Made by a program: the position numbers and the translations under genes. This document shows, piece by piece, positions 54,085 to 61,801 of a DNA stretch of 64,000 nt (positions within the stretch are counted from its first letter, which is position 1; every line of letters starts with the position of its first letter). This DNA comes from Acanthosepion pharaonis. Its lineage: Eukaryota; Mollusca; Cephalopoda; Sepiida; Sepiidae. The notes under the pieces are model-generated. The model saw nothing but the letters and a program-made list of their open reading frames with translations, was not told the origin of the DNA and made no database searches. The stretch lies in NCBI GenBank assembly GCA_903632075.3, contig CAHIKZ030001780.1, positions 1,156,501 to 1,220,500 of the forward strand. Reading direction: 5' to 3'.

Positions 54085-54260
54085 AATCTATCTTAAATAT
54101 TTATCTATACTTTGAATATTGCTGCTGCATCCTGCTATATTTTTAGAGATTCTTGATAAAATCCAAAGAAGAATCAGCAATGTCATTGGCCCTGACTTGG
54201 CATCTCAGCTTCAGTCCCTTTATACTAAAAAATTATATCATATCAGTTTTTCTATATGGC
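54085..54260 (+). pseudogene. CR1/jockey-like LINE, reverse-transcriptase C-terminal fragment
   Basis: From about 54152 the plus-strand frame reads ILDKIQRRISNVIGPDLASQ, ending at a stop near 54262. The pattern LDKIQRR followed by I/VGP and L..L..L..RR is typical of the region just downstream of the polymerase core in CR1/L2/jockey-type LINEs. Upstream bases (YCC-like) fit the preceding conserved Y-C/H-W segment but are broken by a stop. It lies before the polymerase palm fragment at 54250-54600, which is the wrong order for a single element. Confidence 0.65.
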
Positions 54261-54600
54261 AGTGAATACGAGACAATCTCTTCACTTGGAGATATGGGAT
54301 TCTACCAGAAAACTACTTTGTTTTAAATTTTCATTAACGACCTTCCCGATGGCATCAGCTGTCACCTTGATATCCATACTAATGACACATCCATTTACTC
54401 CTGTCTTGATAATATATCTGCTTAGTCAGATAAGGTCAAATTGGCGGCTGATGCTAAAAAACTACCTTCAGTCTTTTGTTAGCTGGGGTAAAGGATAATT
54501 TGTTAATTTTAACGCCTCCAAAACTAAACTGTTATCTTTCTGTCTTCCATCAGTATAGTTGATCCCAACATCCAAGAAAGTGACCCGTTGCACCTTCTCG
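54250..54600 (+). pseudogene. CR1/jockey-like LINE, reverse-transcriptase palm fragment
   Basis: The plus strand encodes IFINDLPDGISCHLDIH from about 54328, matching the LF.I(F/Y)(I/V)NDLPD motif just before the catalytic aspartates of jockey-superfamily polymerases. Where the family has Y/FADDT this copy has HTNDTSIY, so the first catalytic aspartate is replaced by asparagine. NFNASKTKLLSF follows near 54500, matching the WL..FN..KT..L(S/V)F motif. In-frame stops and shifts make it non-functional. Confidence 0.65.
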
Positions 54601-54609
54601 GGCTAACAT

Positions 54610-54760
54610 TCTTGATTATCATAAAGTGAAAACATATACTGAATCTTCCGGTACCATGCTTTCCAGTCAAAAATTTGACTTCAAAAATTTAAATGTAATG
54701 TTAATCGCTATCTACTGTCCTCCTGATGATTCATCTTCTGTTCTCGCTGTTTAGTAATGT
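54610..54760 (+). pseudogene. LINE endonuclease-domain fragment
   Basis: The plus strand reads FKNLNVMLIAIYCPPDDSSS around 54678-54740, resembling the (V/I)...YRPP/YCPP segment of APE-type endonuclease domains in jockey/CR1 LINEs. It lies 3' of polymerase fragments on the same strand, whereas in an intact LINE the endonuclease comes first. It is short, followed by stops, and assigned by motif only. Confidence 0.45.
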
Positions 54761-54849
54761 CTCCATTTTCTAATTCTTCCAAACCCAGTAACCCTTGTGT
54801 CTCAGTAGTTTTTTCGCCTAGGTTGGGGCGAACTCGATTTTAAAAAAAC

Positions 54850-55248
54850 AAAAAACGCTAAAACCATGAACAGAATATGTGAAGAACGAAGAAATGTTAA
54901 AGAAAATATAATCAATAAGGGAACTTATACTTACACCCACAAAGAATTGAAATTTCTGGAACACGTAATAAGGAAAGGCAGCAGCCCAGAGAATGTAAAA
55001 CTCACAGGATATCGTGAGTCCTATGGAAGCGGAGAGAAACCTACTTAAGGAGGTTGTGTAAACAAGTGACAAAACAAGAACAAAGAGAGGTGGTCAAGAA
55101 GCAAATGTTACTTAAAGCTACAAAAGGCAGGAAGTTCTGGAAAGCTCTTGAATGCCCACGTCATAAAGGAAGTTGGAACATAGAGGAGGAATCGACCGTA
55201 GTCGGAATCATCAAGTCAATACCAACGATCCTTTCCTTAGCTACATAG
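54850..55248 (+). pseudogene. LINE reverse-transcriptase C-terminal relic, copy 2
   Basis: Two adjoining plus-strand frames (54866-55048 and 55054-55248) together resemble the same C-terminus as at 52640-52915. The first holds HKELKFLEHVIRKG and ENVKLTGYRESYGSG. The second holds KQMLLKATKGRKFWKALE and RHKGSWN, corresponding to the LLRATKDRK.WRAM...KGHG ending of this LINE type. A stop and a frameshift separate the two halves. This copy runs further to the C-terminal end than copy 1. It is a decayed, 5'-truncated insertion with no host function. Confidence 0.7.
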
Positions 55249-55294
55249 TATGTGCTTCATCAGAGCTATATACAGTTTTGAATACAGAGTTTTC

Positions 55295-55445
55295 CTTCTC
55301 CTAGACTGATTACCACCAAAGGCTATAGAACTCAGTCTGTCCTGTTACTTACCCATAGATGAGCGGCGGGGGTAAGGGATGGATTCATACCTTTCCAAAG
55401 GGTATTTATTATCACGTAAGTGAAGTTAACGAACTCATCCAAGGA
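55295..55445 (+). repeat. Dispersed short repeat, copy 2 (longest)
   Basis: Carries in order TACCACCAAAGGCTATAGAA, CTCAGTCTGTCCTGTTACTT, ACCCATAG, GGATGGATTCATACCTTTCC, CACGTAAGTGAAG and TTAACGAACTC. It matches 53835-53940 over its right part and 62885-62970 over its left part. Confidence 0.6.
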
Positions 55446-56217
55446 AGAATCATAAAATTAGTCCTAGAAACTTTGTTGTTTACTGTTTTACTAGCAAATA
55501 TCCACGCATTTCACCACTCAAAAATATGTTTATTATTTGTCAATGCATCACGTGACCTTTGTAAATGTAGGAGCCGTCGTTCTGGTTTTTTTTCTGTCTT
55601 TTGGTAGGTGGAAGGTAGTACGTACATACGACTCGCCAGTTGAAATATAAAATGAATTTATTTCAAGGAAAAGCAATTATTTCGAGCTGGAGAATTTTTT
55701 TTAGGATTTTTTGCTATGAGAATAACTCTTCTAAGAACACAATCACATTTACATTTAAACAGCACAATGCATTCTTTCTTCAAACAGACGATGAAAATCT
55801 TTCCAACCTGTATTACTCGAAAAGTTTAATGCTACAATTACAGGATAGGTTGTACACCATGAAGTGTCGGATTGACGACGATTTATGGTTTGCTGCAATC
55901 AAAATGAATTTAAGTAGCTATGTCTTTTATTGTATCAGGTGTCCTTGTAAATATGTCTCTTCTGATGCGTCTCACATTTCAGATGGATCGTTTATAAGAA
56001 ACCTCTTTAAAATCTTTCTTGTGGAACAAACACGACTAGGATTTTTTGTTTCGTTTTGTTTTTATTATTGTTGTTTTTGTATTTTCATAATTTTGTCCAT
56101 TTATCTGTTATCTTCACATTTGTCAGGATTTCAGTTGGTTTGCAATGAAAAAAAAACTGAAGCAGAAACAAGCTCATGCCTATTTGTTAAAATAAAGAAG
56201 AAAATTGTTTTTCAACC
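55446..56217. other. Unique AT-rich sequence, no gene recognised
   Basis: The longest open frame is plus-strand 55640-56248 (202 codons). It contains one hydrophobic aromatic-rich stretch near residues 133-157 and runs into the retrotransposon LTR at its end. I recognise no family, there is no homologous context, and the LTR-derived tail argues that the frame is fortuitous. Confidence 0.4.
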
Positions 56218-56490
56218 TGTTATGGTCCGGTTCCTTGTACCACGGTGATAGTCCAAGGTAGAACCAATAAAGAAGAACTCGAACACATGTATAGAATAAC
56301 ACAGATATATTCCAAACAGAATATATACAGAGAAGTAGACGTGTTAGTACGAACAATCAGGTTTAATAGAGAGAACAATGTAGTCTCGACCAGTATCACT
56401 ATTCCAATGTCTTGCAGGAATTGTCTGAACGCGACTCTGTTTCGGACTGCCTCTGACTCGACTCTTGACTCGACTTGAACTACTGACTCG

Positions 56491-56983
56491 ACTTGAGCGA
56501 CTGACGATATTCAGTCACCCCCCACAGGGGGCGTCATGTGGCACAAGGCCTTTTTAACGTGGGATCTCCGAGCCCGTGGGATCTCCGAGCCCGTGGTCTC
56601 GGCCAAAAATATGCCCATTGAACCCGTATAAACGGGTTCAGGGTTGGTTTACCTCCCCGAAAGAGAATCCGCCCTTCGGCGTAGCCTCGTTTGGGTTCCT
56701 CCCCGCCCGAAGGCAGAGAGTTCAACCGATCTGTCGTTCAAGACTTGAGCGACTGACGATATTCAGTCACCCCCCCATCACGAGGGTGTCATGTGGCACA
56801 AGGCCTTTTTAACGTGGGCATTCCGAGCCCGTGGGCTCGGCCAAAAATATGCCCATTGAACCCGTATAAACGGGTTTAGGACCGGTTTACCTCCACGAAG
56901 GAGACACCGCCCCTCGGTGTAGCCTCGTTCGGGTTCCTCCCCACCCGAAGGCAGAGAGTTCAACCGATCTGTCGTTCAAGACT
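56491..56983 (-). repeat. 252-bp tandem duplication of the GC-rich LTR module
   Basis: Copies at 56491-56742 and 56743-56983 each run from ACTTGAGCGACTGACG to TCTGTCGTTCAAGACT. Copy 1 contains an extra short direct repeat of GATCTCCGAGCCCGTGG. The right LTR has one copy. The three modules differ from each other visibly more than the LTR flanks do. Confidence 0.85.
56968..56983. repeat. Target-site duplication of nested LINE (left)
   Basis: TCTGTCGTTCAAGACT; matches 58665-58680 with one G/A difference. Confidence 0.75.
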
Positions 56984-58664
56984 GGTATTTATTCATACAA
57001 AAAGTACAAATTGTGGCACGAGGCCAATAAAGGGGAGGGGTAGAGGCTGGTCAACACTAACTATCTTATACCTAGCTAATCAGATTCGCGACCCATTCGT
57101 ACATTACATTTTACCCATTCACCAAAAGAACTCGTCCATCACCAAACAATCCTTCAACCACCATAATACTACGTGCTCTCAAGGGAGACCTACCAAAATC
57201 GCCCCCCATGCCATAAAAATTTTAATGATGATATATATATACAATTCTAATCATAAAAAAATGAGAGGGGAGGGAAATGAACCCAATAATGAACTTAAAA
57301 TAAACACAAATACAAACTAAACATAATTGATGCTAGTAGGGACCGTCCAACCCATAAAACAGAGAGACCGCTGTATTCTGCCCAGGGGACAAAATCAAGA
57401 GACGCTCTCGCTAAGGGAGTGGGGGAAAAGTATAAAATATTAGGCTGGAATGGGAAAATATAAAACTGACCCAGTCGAGATGAAAGTGGGGGGGTCAAAA
57501 CAAACTGGGAAGGTTGGGAATCTCGACTTGGATCATAACCAAAGAACGGCCGGGATGCAGGCCAGGAACAACACTTACTCACATTAACTAGGTACACTGA
57601 AGCTTGTCTAACCTAACCAAGGGAGGGTTCACAGGAAGCCACCCCGATGTGCAATAGGTTGACCTAGAAGAGAAAATCAAGGCTAGCCCGTTCACACGAA
57701 GCAAGCTCGCTTCTTTTACTCACCTTTCACTAAAGACTGTCGAATGCAATCGTTTTCTATCCGATCTAATCTTCATCTTGAGCTGATGCTCAAAGAATCG
57801 GGTAGATCCGAATGAGAAAGACGATTGCCTCAAGACTTCCTCCTTTCGCGTCGTCAAATCACCATTCGAGCCGTGGCCATCAGCGTCAGAAACACCATCC
57901 GTTTCATCCCGGAATACGGGGGCGACACATTGTCACACGCGTATGCGCGATCAATGGACACAAGCTGTTCGGGAGCGAGACGAGTCGTCAGCTCGCCGAC
58001 ATGGTCCCATAAGGAGCGGACCTGGGGCAATGGTAGAAGGCGTGCGCAGCCGTTTTTCTTCTAAGCAAAAGCCACCGTTCACAGTCTGGCAAATCCGCCA
58101 AGACCCATATGAAAGTCTTGTCGTTGAGAGGCAGCCGATTCCGAGCCAATCGCCAGCTAAGCGAAAACTCAGGGTTACTGAGGTAATCCGCCGCTGGGCA
58201 TAAGACCAGTAGGACGATACTCCTCCTCCGACAAGCCGAGCATATCTCGTAGGGGATCCTTCGCGGGCTTCTCCACTAATTCACGATAGAAGACCTTCCT
58301 AGGCCGAGAAAGGTCACTGGACCGGGGAAACGGCCCTCAAGGCCGACCGACACTCGCGAAGGAAAACCGATTGATCCCGGGGTTTACGACCGCGCTCAAC
58401 CCGCGAGATGGGGGGATGATGGTAAGGCCAGGGAACGCGTCCCTAACAATCCCCTCCAGAATCGGATCTCCTCCAGTCAATGCGCGGCGTAGGAAAGCCA
58501 ACTTAGAGGCACCTAGAGGCTGCATTCCCAGCCCCCCATGACACGGACGTTTAGTGCAGACTCGTCTGCCGACCCGATTCCCGCGTCCCCTCCATAAAAT
58601 GGAAGATAGCGATCGCTCGAGCGCCTTCTTGTGGGTCTTACAGAGAGGAAGTACGGACAAAGAG
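56984..58664 (-). mobile_element. Nested 5'-truncated LINE inserted in the left LTR
   Basis: The insert is bounded by a 16-bp near-perfect direct repeat (56968-56983 and 58665-58680). Read on the minus strand it starts inside a reverse-transcriptase C-terminal region and ends in about 1 kb of apparent 3' untranslated sequence, finishing TTTTTGTATGAATAAATACC at the left target duplication. A coding 5' truncation plus a long target duplication is the usual product of target-primed reverse transcription. The coding part carries a GGLGM motif and a degenerate C-terminal zinc-knuckle region, which I place near the L1/Tx1-like LINEs with low confidence. The tail includes GGCCTCGTGCC (57015-57025 on the plus strand as GGCACGAGGCC). 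Confidence 0.8.
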
Positions 58665-58672
58665 TCTGTCAT
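58022..58672 (-). pseudogene. LINE ORF2 C-terminus (reverse-transcriptase end and zinc-knuckle region)
   Basis: The longest minus frame (58337-58672, 111 codons) reads SILWRGRGNRVGRRVCTKRP then HGGLGM. This is the W.G+..R(V/I)+R..C.P...GGLG(M/V) signature found just after the thumb of L1/Tx1-type and related LINE polymerases. Its first codons fall in the target duplication, so the apparent start is not a real start. Past a frameshift the minus strand at about 58083-58015 encodes CERW, then KTAAHAFYHCPRSAP, which resembles the C..C...H....C knuckle followed by PLW in this family, with the second cysteine replaced by tryptophan. Several frameshifts make it dead. Confidence 0.7.
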
Positions 58673-58680
58673 TCAAGACT
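58665..58680. repeat. Target-site duplication of nested LINE (right)
   Basis: TCTGTCATTCAAGACT; one mismatch to 56968-56983. LTR sequence resumes immediately after it. Confidence 0.75.
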
Positions 58681-58735
58681 TCTTTGTCTACTCCTGAGAC
58701 GCAGTATTTATTAAGTATGGAATAGTCCATTATTA

Positions 58736-59092
58736 TTATAGGTAAGATCCCATAACCCCCTCCCCACTTCCGAAGCTTTTGCGTAGCACGGTTTTTTTTA
58801 ATATCTTTTTTTTCTTTGGATCTATTTCCAAAGGTTCAGTGAATTTTCTTTTTCTTAACGATTTTCTTGGTTCTGGCATTATTTGCGGTCTTGTTATATC
58901 GAATGTATCGAAAATCGTGTCCAATACCTCTTCTTGAGGTGGACCGTTAGCATCCTGTAACGGTCTCTTCCTTATTTGGTTTACGTGTCTTCTGTGTGAG
59001 AATTTTTTTTTCCTTGTACTATGTACATCATATTACAAATTCTTTTCTCAATTATGCCTTGCTCTCAGTAAGAGGTATTATTTTTGTATGCC
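58736..59092 (-). pseudogene. Integrase C-terminal remnant of the Gypsy Pol
   Basis: Minus-strand frames give FLPGENVFFKAYKNN, then EQGIIEKRICNMMYIVQ, then SHRRHVNQIRKRPLQ, and finally a lysine-rich tail ending at 58739 (ORF 58736-58924 begins MDTIFDTFDITRP). The order GD/GE.V..+.Y....W..G.I......Y.V followed by RH.NQ(L/I)R is the standard C-terminal barrel of Ty3/Gypsy integrases. Frameshifts interrupt it. The catalytic DDE core and zinc-binding N-terminus are absent because of the deletion just upstream (about 59090-59150). The stop runs into the LTR, as is common. Confidence 0.75.
58757..58771 (-). promoter_or_regulatory. Polypurine tract of the Gypsy element
   Basis: Read on the minus strand, GGAAGTGGGGAGGGG stands directly before the LTR start (GTTATGGGATC). 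A purine-only run abutting the 3' LTR is the plus-strand primer site of LTR retroelements. Confidence 0.85.
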
Positions 59093-59907
59093 TTAAAAAA
59101 AACATTTTCTCCTGGGAGGAATTTTCTTTTTGATGCGTAGGACTGTGATTTTTACAATAATTTCTAGTTTAGGATCATCGTGTACCAAAAATAAATCCGA
59201 TGTTAATTTCTTGATTATTTTTTCAAATGTTTCCTGGCATTGATCTGTCCACTGCCAAACTTTTTCTTTCTTTATCAGTTCATCCAGTGGTGCGCGAAGT
59301 TTATGCATTTGAGGTATGAATTCCTGATAGTAATTCACTAATCCAAAAAAACTTGTAGTTCTGTTATGTTCTTAGGAACTGGCATTTTTTTATTGCTGGT
59401 CGTCTTCTTGATCTATAATATGGCCAAGGTATTTAATTTCCTCCATGAAAAAAATCACACTTATTTTCTTTTACTTTGAATCCATAGCTTTGAATTCTTT
59501 TAAAAACTTCTTGTACATGTTGCCAGTGTTGTTCAACGCTTTTTCTATTAATCAATACGTCATCCAGTTATGTAGTCTAGTCCGGCAAGCATCGTATCCA
59601 TTGTCTGTTGGAATATAGCCGGCGCGACCTTAATTCCAAATGGTAGTATTTGGTATCTGTACAATCCCTTGTGTGTATTTATGCATAGAAGTTTTGAACT
59701 TTCTTCATCGACTGGAATTTGCAGGTACGCCTCACTTCAATTTTTGAAAAATATTTTCCGCCATTTAATTTAGTGAATACTTCTTCTGGGCTGGGTAGAG
59801 GATAGTGGTAGTCCTTTATTGCTGCGTTCAAACCTGTAGAAAAATCAGCACAAACTCGAATTTCTCCTGATTTCTTTTTGACGTAGACCGTCGGTGCGGC
59901 CCATTTG
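59093..59907 (-). pseudogene. Gypsy reverse transcriptase and start of RNase H, broken
   Basis: Reading leftwards on the minus strand: AAPTVYVKKKSGEIRVCADF (about 59845-59905), then YHYPLP, then EAYLQIPVDEES and LYRYQILPFGI (about 59625-59735), then the catalytic LDDVLIN (59550-59568), then IKYLGHIID (about 59410-59440), and finally an 81-codon frame (59093-59338) from NYYQEFIP to the LVHDDPKL start of RNase H. These are the ordered motifs of a Ty3/Gypsy polymerase. A one-base frameshift just before LDD puts a stop in the catalytic-motif frame, and further shifts lie between 59338 and 59550. RNase H stops after its first strand, where the internal deletion begins. It cannot be active. Confidence 0.85.
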
Positions 59908-60388
59908 CTATACTCTACTTTTTTTCAATATGCCCTTATTTTCGAGTTTAGTTAATTCTTGGTCAATCTTTTCTATTGACGCAAAAGGTACACTCCTTTT
60001 TTTCTTGAAAACAGGTTGAACGTTTTCCTTTATTTCGATATTAGCTGCCATTTTCTTACATCTTCCTGCTGAAAATACTTCGGGGAAACTCGTTTTTAGT
60101 TTTCCTTTTAATTTGTCTGTCTCGGTTGATAAGCTTTTTACATTTTGGCAGTACGTACTAATAGGTAAATCCCACAATTCGAATTTTTGCATCCAGTCTG
60201 TTCCGAATAGGTTTTCGGTATTTCTTAAGACGTACATTTTTAGTTTTTTCGTCATTCCATTAAATGTTACGTTTGTGATTACTTCACCCTCGAATTTTAT
60301 CTTTCTCCCGTAACTGATCTAGCAATTTTATCCGTTTTTAACATGACAGGTTTGTTCAGTTTTCTCCATATTTGTAGGTTTATGATAG
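59908..60388 (-). pseudogene. Gypsy protease and protease-RT linker, broken
   Basis: Just downstream of gag the minus strand reads TAGSDLTIINLQIW in a frame shifted from the gag end (LQLDQT). Aligned with the aspartic protease D(T/S)GSD motif of Gypsy elements, the active-site aspartate lies in the gag frame and GSD in the next. So a frameshift splits the active site. The 115-codon frame 59908-60255 follows with NLFGTDWMQKFELW (the flap-distal LLG..W...F/L motif) and then FPEVFSAGRCK and KIDQELTKLENKGILKKS, the normal lead-in to reverse transcriptase. Minus-strand continuity resumes in RT at 59907 after another shift. Confidence 0.75.
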
Positions 60389-61372
60389 TTAAGTCTGATC
60401 CAGCTGTAACCTAACTTTTCTGTTTTGCATTTCAACTTGTACATATTTTCTTATATTAGTCTCATCTGCTTGATCAGTCCTCGTAATTCTTATTCTGCTT
60501 TTGCTTTCTTTTATATACCAACAATGAGAACTTTTGTGGCCAATTTTTTTACATGATAGACAAGTTTTAAAACGATATGTACAATCTTTTACCCAATGCC
60601 AAGACCCACAACGATAGCAAGGACTGGGTGGTAGTTTTTTATGTTGATTATAATTAGAAAATTTTGTTTTACCTGTTCTTGAGGCTGGAAAATCGGTTCG
60701 GTTTGTTTGTGAGGATGGACAATTTGTTTGCCTTTGTACTTTGCGTACATGTGCTATGCCAGCTTGTTCTATGTCTTTTGAGTCTTTCTTCACACTGATG
60801 CATCTCTGGCAGTCTTCGGCTAGTTTTTGAAGTGTCAGATCTTGTTCACTCTCCAATTTAGTAAGTATTCTGCGTTTCATTTCCGCGTCTTTGGCTGAAA
60901 CCAGGCCTTGGACGTGAATTAAGTATTTGAAATTGTCCGCGCTGAGTTCCGATAATTTGAAGTCGTCACAGTATTTGTAAACAATGGATGCGAAAGTTAT
61001 GTAATCTTCGCTGTCCTTTTTTGTAAGGTTCAAGCATTTCCATCTTTTATGGAATAATGAAGTATTATGGCTGAAAAGTTCCGTTAGCAGTTTTATGGAT
61101 TCTTTGAACGTTAAGTCGCTTGTTTTTCTGGGAAGGATATAATCTACGAATTTGGTATATTCGCCTGTGCCTAATTTTCTTAGTAATAGGCGTACTTTAC
61201 GTGCGTTTGACCAATCTTTGCAGTCAAAATCATATAGATCTTCGTACCTTCGGAAGTAATTTGCAAAAGTTTTCTCTTCGTCGGGTGCGTACTTGAAATC
61301 TTCGCTATTCCTCCAAACAGCGTCTTGTGAGAGAACTGTTTCGTTCTCGGATTTTTGCTCCTTATTTGTCAT
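60389..61372 (-). CDS. gag: Gypsy Gag (main part, two zinc knuckles)
   Basis: The 327-codon frame is the best-preserved coding region in the window. The N-terminal ~190 residues show the pattern of invertebrate Gypsy Gag: FKYAPDEEKTFANYFRRYED, then KVRLLLRKLG, YILPRK, a SLFHKRWKCL segment and EDYITFASIVYKYCDDFKL. Two CCHC zinc knuckles follow at residues 252-264 (CYRCGSWHWVKDC, spacing C2C3H4C) and 271-284 (CLSCKKIGHKSSHC, spacing C2C4H4C), which package genomic RNA in this family. The frame ends at LQLDQT, where the protease active site begins, because of a frameshift; in a functional element Gag-Pol would continue. The ATG at 61372 is probably internal, since a short upstream frame (61369-61470) looks like the true N-terminus. 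Base composition is AT-rich like the surroundings. Confidence 0.85.
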   Translation of the reverse strand: MTNKEQKSENETVLSQDAVWRNSEDFKYAPDEEKTFANYFRRYEDLYDFDCKDWSNARKVRLLLRKLGTGEYTKFVDYILPRKTSDLTFKESIKLLTELFSHNTSLFHKRWKCLNLTKKDSEDYITFASIVYKYCDDFKLSELSADNFKYLIHVQGLVSAKDAEMKRRILTKLESEQDLTLQKLAEDCQRCISVKKDSKDIEQAGIAHVRKVQRQTNCPSSQTNRTDFPASRTGKTKFSNYNQHKKLPPSPCYRCGSWHWVKDCTYRFKTCLSCKKIGHKSSHCWYIKESKSRIRITRTDQADETNIRKYVQVEMQNRKVRLQLDQT

Positions 61373-61470
61373 TGTAATTCTTGCAATTCCAGATGTTTCT
61401 GTTCGGACCTTTGTTGCTGTTCAAATTGGATTTTGATAAGTTCCATAATGGTTGACTTAAAATCTTCCAT
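61369..61470 (-). pseudogene. Probable true N-terminus of Gag, out of frame
   Basis: A 33-codon minus-strand frame begins MEDFKSTIMELIKIQFEQQQ and ends with a stop overlapping the ATG of the main gag frame (ATGA overlap at 61369-61372). A glutamine-rich short helix is usual at the start of Gypsy Gag proteins of this type. I infer that one frameshift near 61372 has split an originally single gag frame; a genuine two-frame arrangement is the alternative. Confidence 0.55.
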
Positions 61471-61795
61471 GTTAACGTATTTTTTTTTTTTTTTTTTTGT
61501 GTGTATGTTTAACCTATTCTGTTATTTGTTGCCTGTGCACGCAACAAAAAAAAAAAACTTTCCTTTGTTGTCAATGAAAATTTGATATAAAAAAAAGAAT
61601 TTTTTTCTTTTTTTTAGAATTAGTTTCGTATTAACATTTTAGGACTTCCTCGTCGCCACTTGTTATGCGCGACGGATAGCAAAAAAAAGGTATATCCTCC
61701 GCGTAGAGAATTAGTTTCCTCGTCACCACTTGTTATACTGTGGCGAACAATTTTTTTTTTCTTCCACCAAATAAATTCGAATCTTCGTCGCCACT
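61471..61795 (-). other. Leader between 5' LTR and gag
   Basis: Contains long A/T runs (T20-like tract near 61480-61498, A13-like tract near 61545) and two extra copies of the LTR/primer-site junction (61651-61666, 61721-61736) in addition to the real one. No ORF of note. Confidence 0.6.
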
Positions 61796-61801
61796 TGTTA
61801 T
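61651..61801 (-). repeat. Triplicated LTR/primer-binding-site junction
   Basis: CGTCGCCACTTGTTAT occurs at 61651-61666 and 61786-61801, and as CGTCACCACTTGTTAT at 61721-61736; spacing 70 and 65 bp. On the minus strand each reads ATAACAAGTGG(C/T)GACG, which is the LTR end plus the first bases of the leader. Confidence 0.85.
61778..61795 (-). promoter_or_regulatory. Candidate primer-binding site
   Basis: The minus-strand sequence immediately after the 5' LTR is AGTGGCGACGAAGATTCG. Its position is diagnostic for the tRNA primer site. I do not assign the priming tRNA. Confidence 0.6.

Larger units (their letters stand above)
56218..58756 (-). repeat. Left LTR (3' LTR of the element), expanded
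   Basis: Its outer end matches the right LTR from TGTTATGGTCC onwards, and its inner end matches at 58690-58756 (CAGTATTTATTAAGTATGG onwards). Three additions explain the 2.5-kb length: an 18-bp duplication at about 56479-56496, a 252-bp tandem duplication (56491-56983) and a 1681-bp nested LINE plus a 16-bp target duplication. Removing these leaves about 570 bp, close to the 567-bp right LTR. Confidence 0.85.

Noticed and set aside
54818..55072. 84-codon minus-strand frame
   Set aside because: It lies opposite the LINE relic, which has recognisable motifs on the plus strand.
55640..56248. 202-codon open frame as a membrane protein gene
   Set aside because: Only one hydrophobic stretch, no recognisable family, and the last ten codons lie in the Gypsy LTR; best explained as chance in AT-rich DNA.
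57812..58203. Three overlapping plus-strand frames in the nested LINE
   Set aside because: The zinc-knuckle motif of the LINE reads on the minus strand here; the plus frames show no motif.
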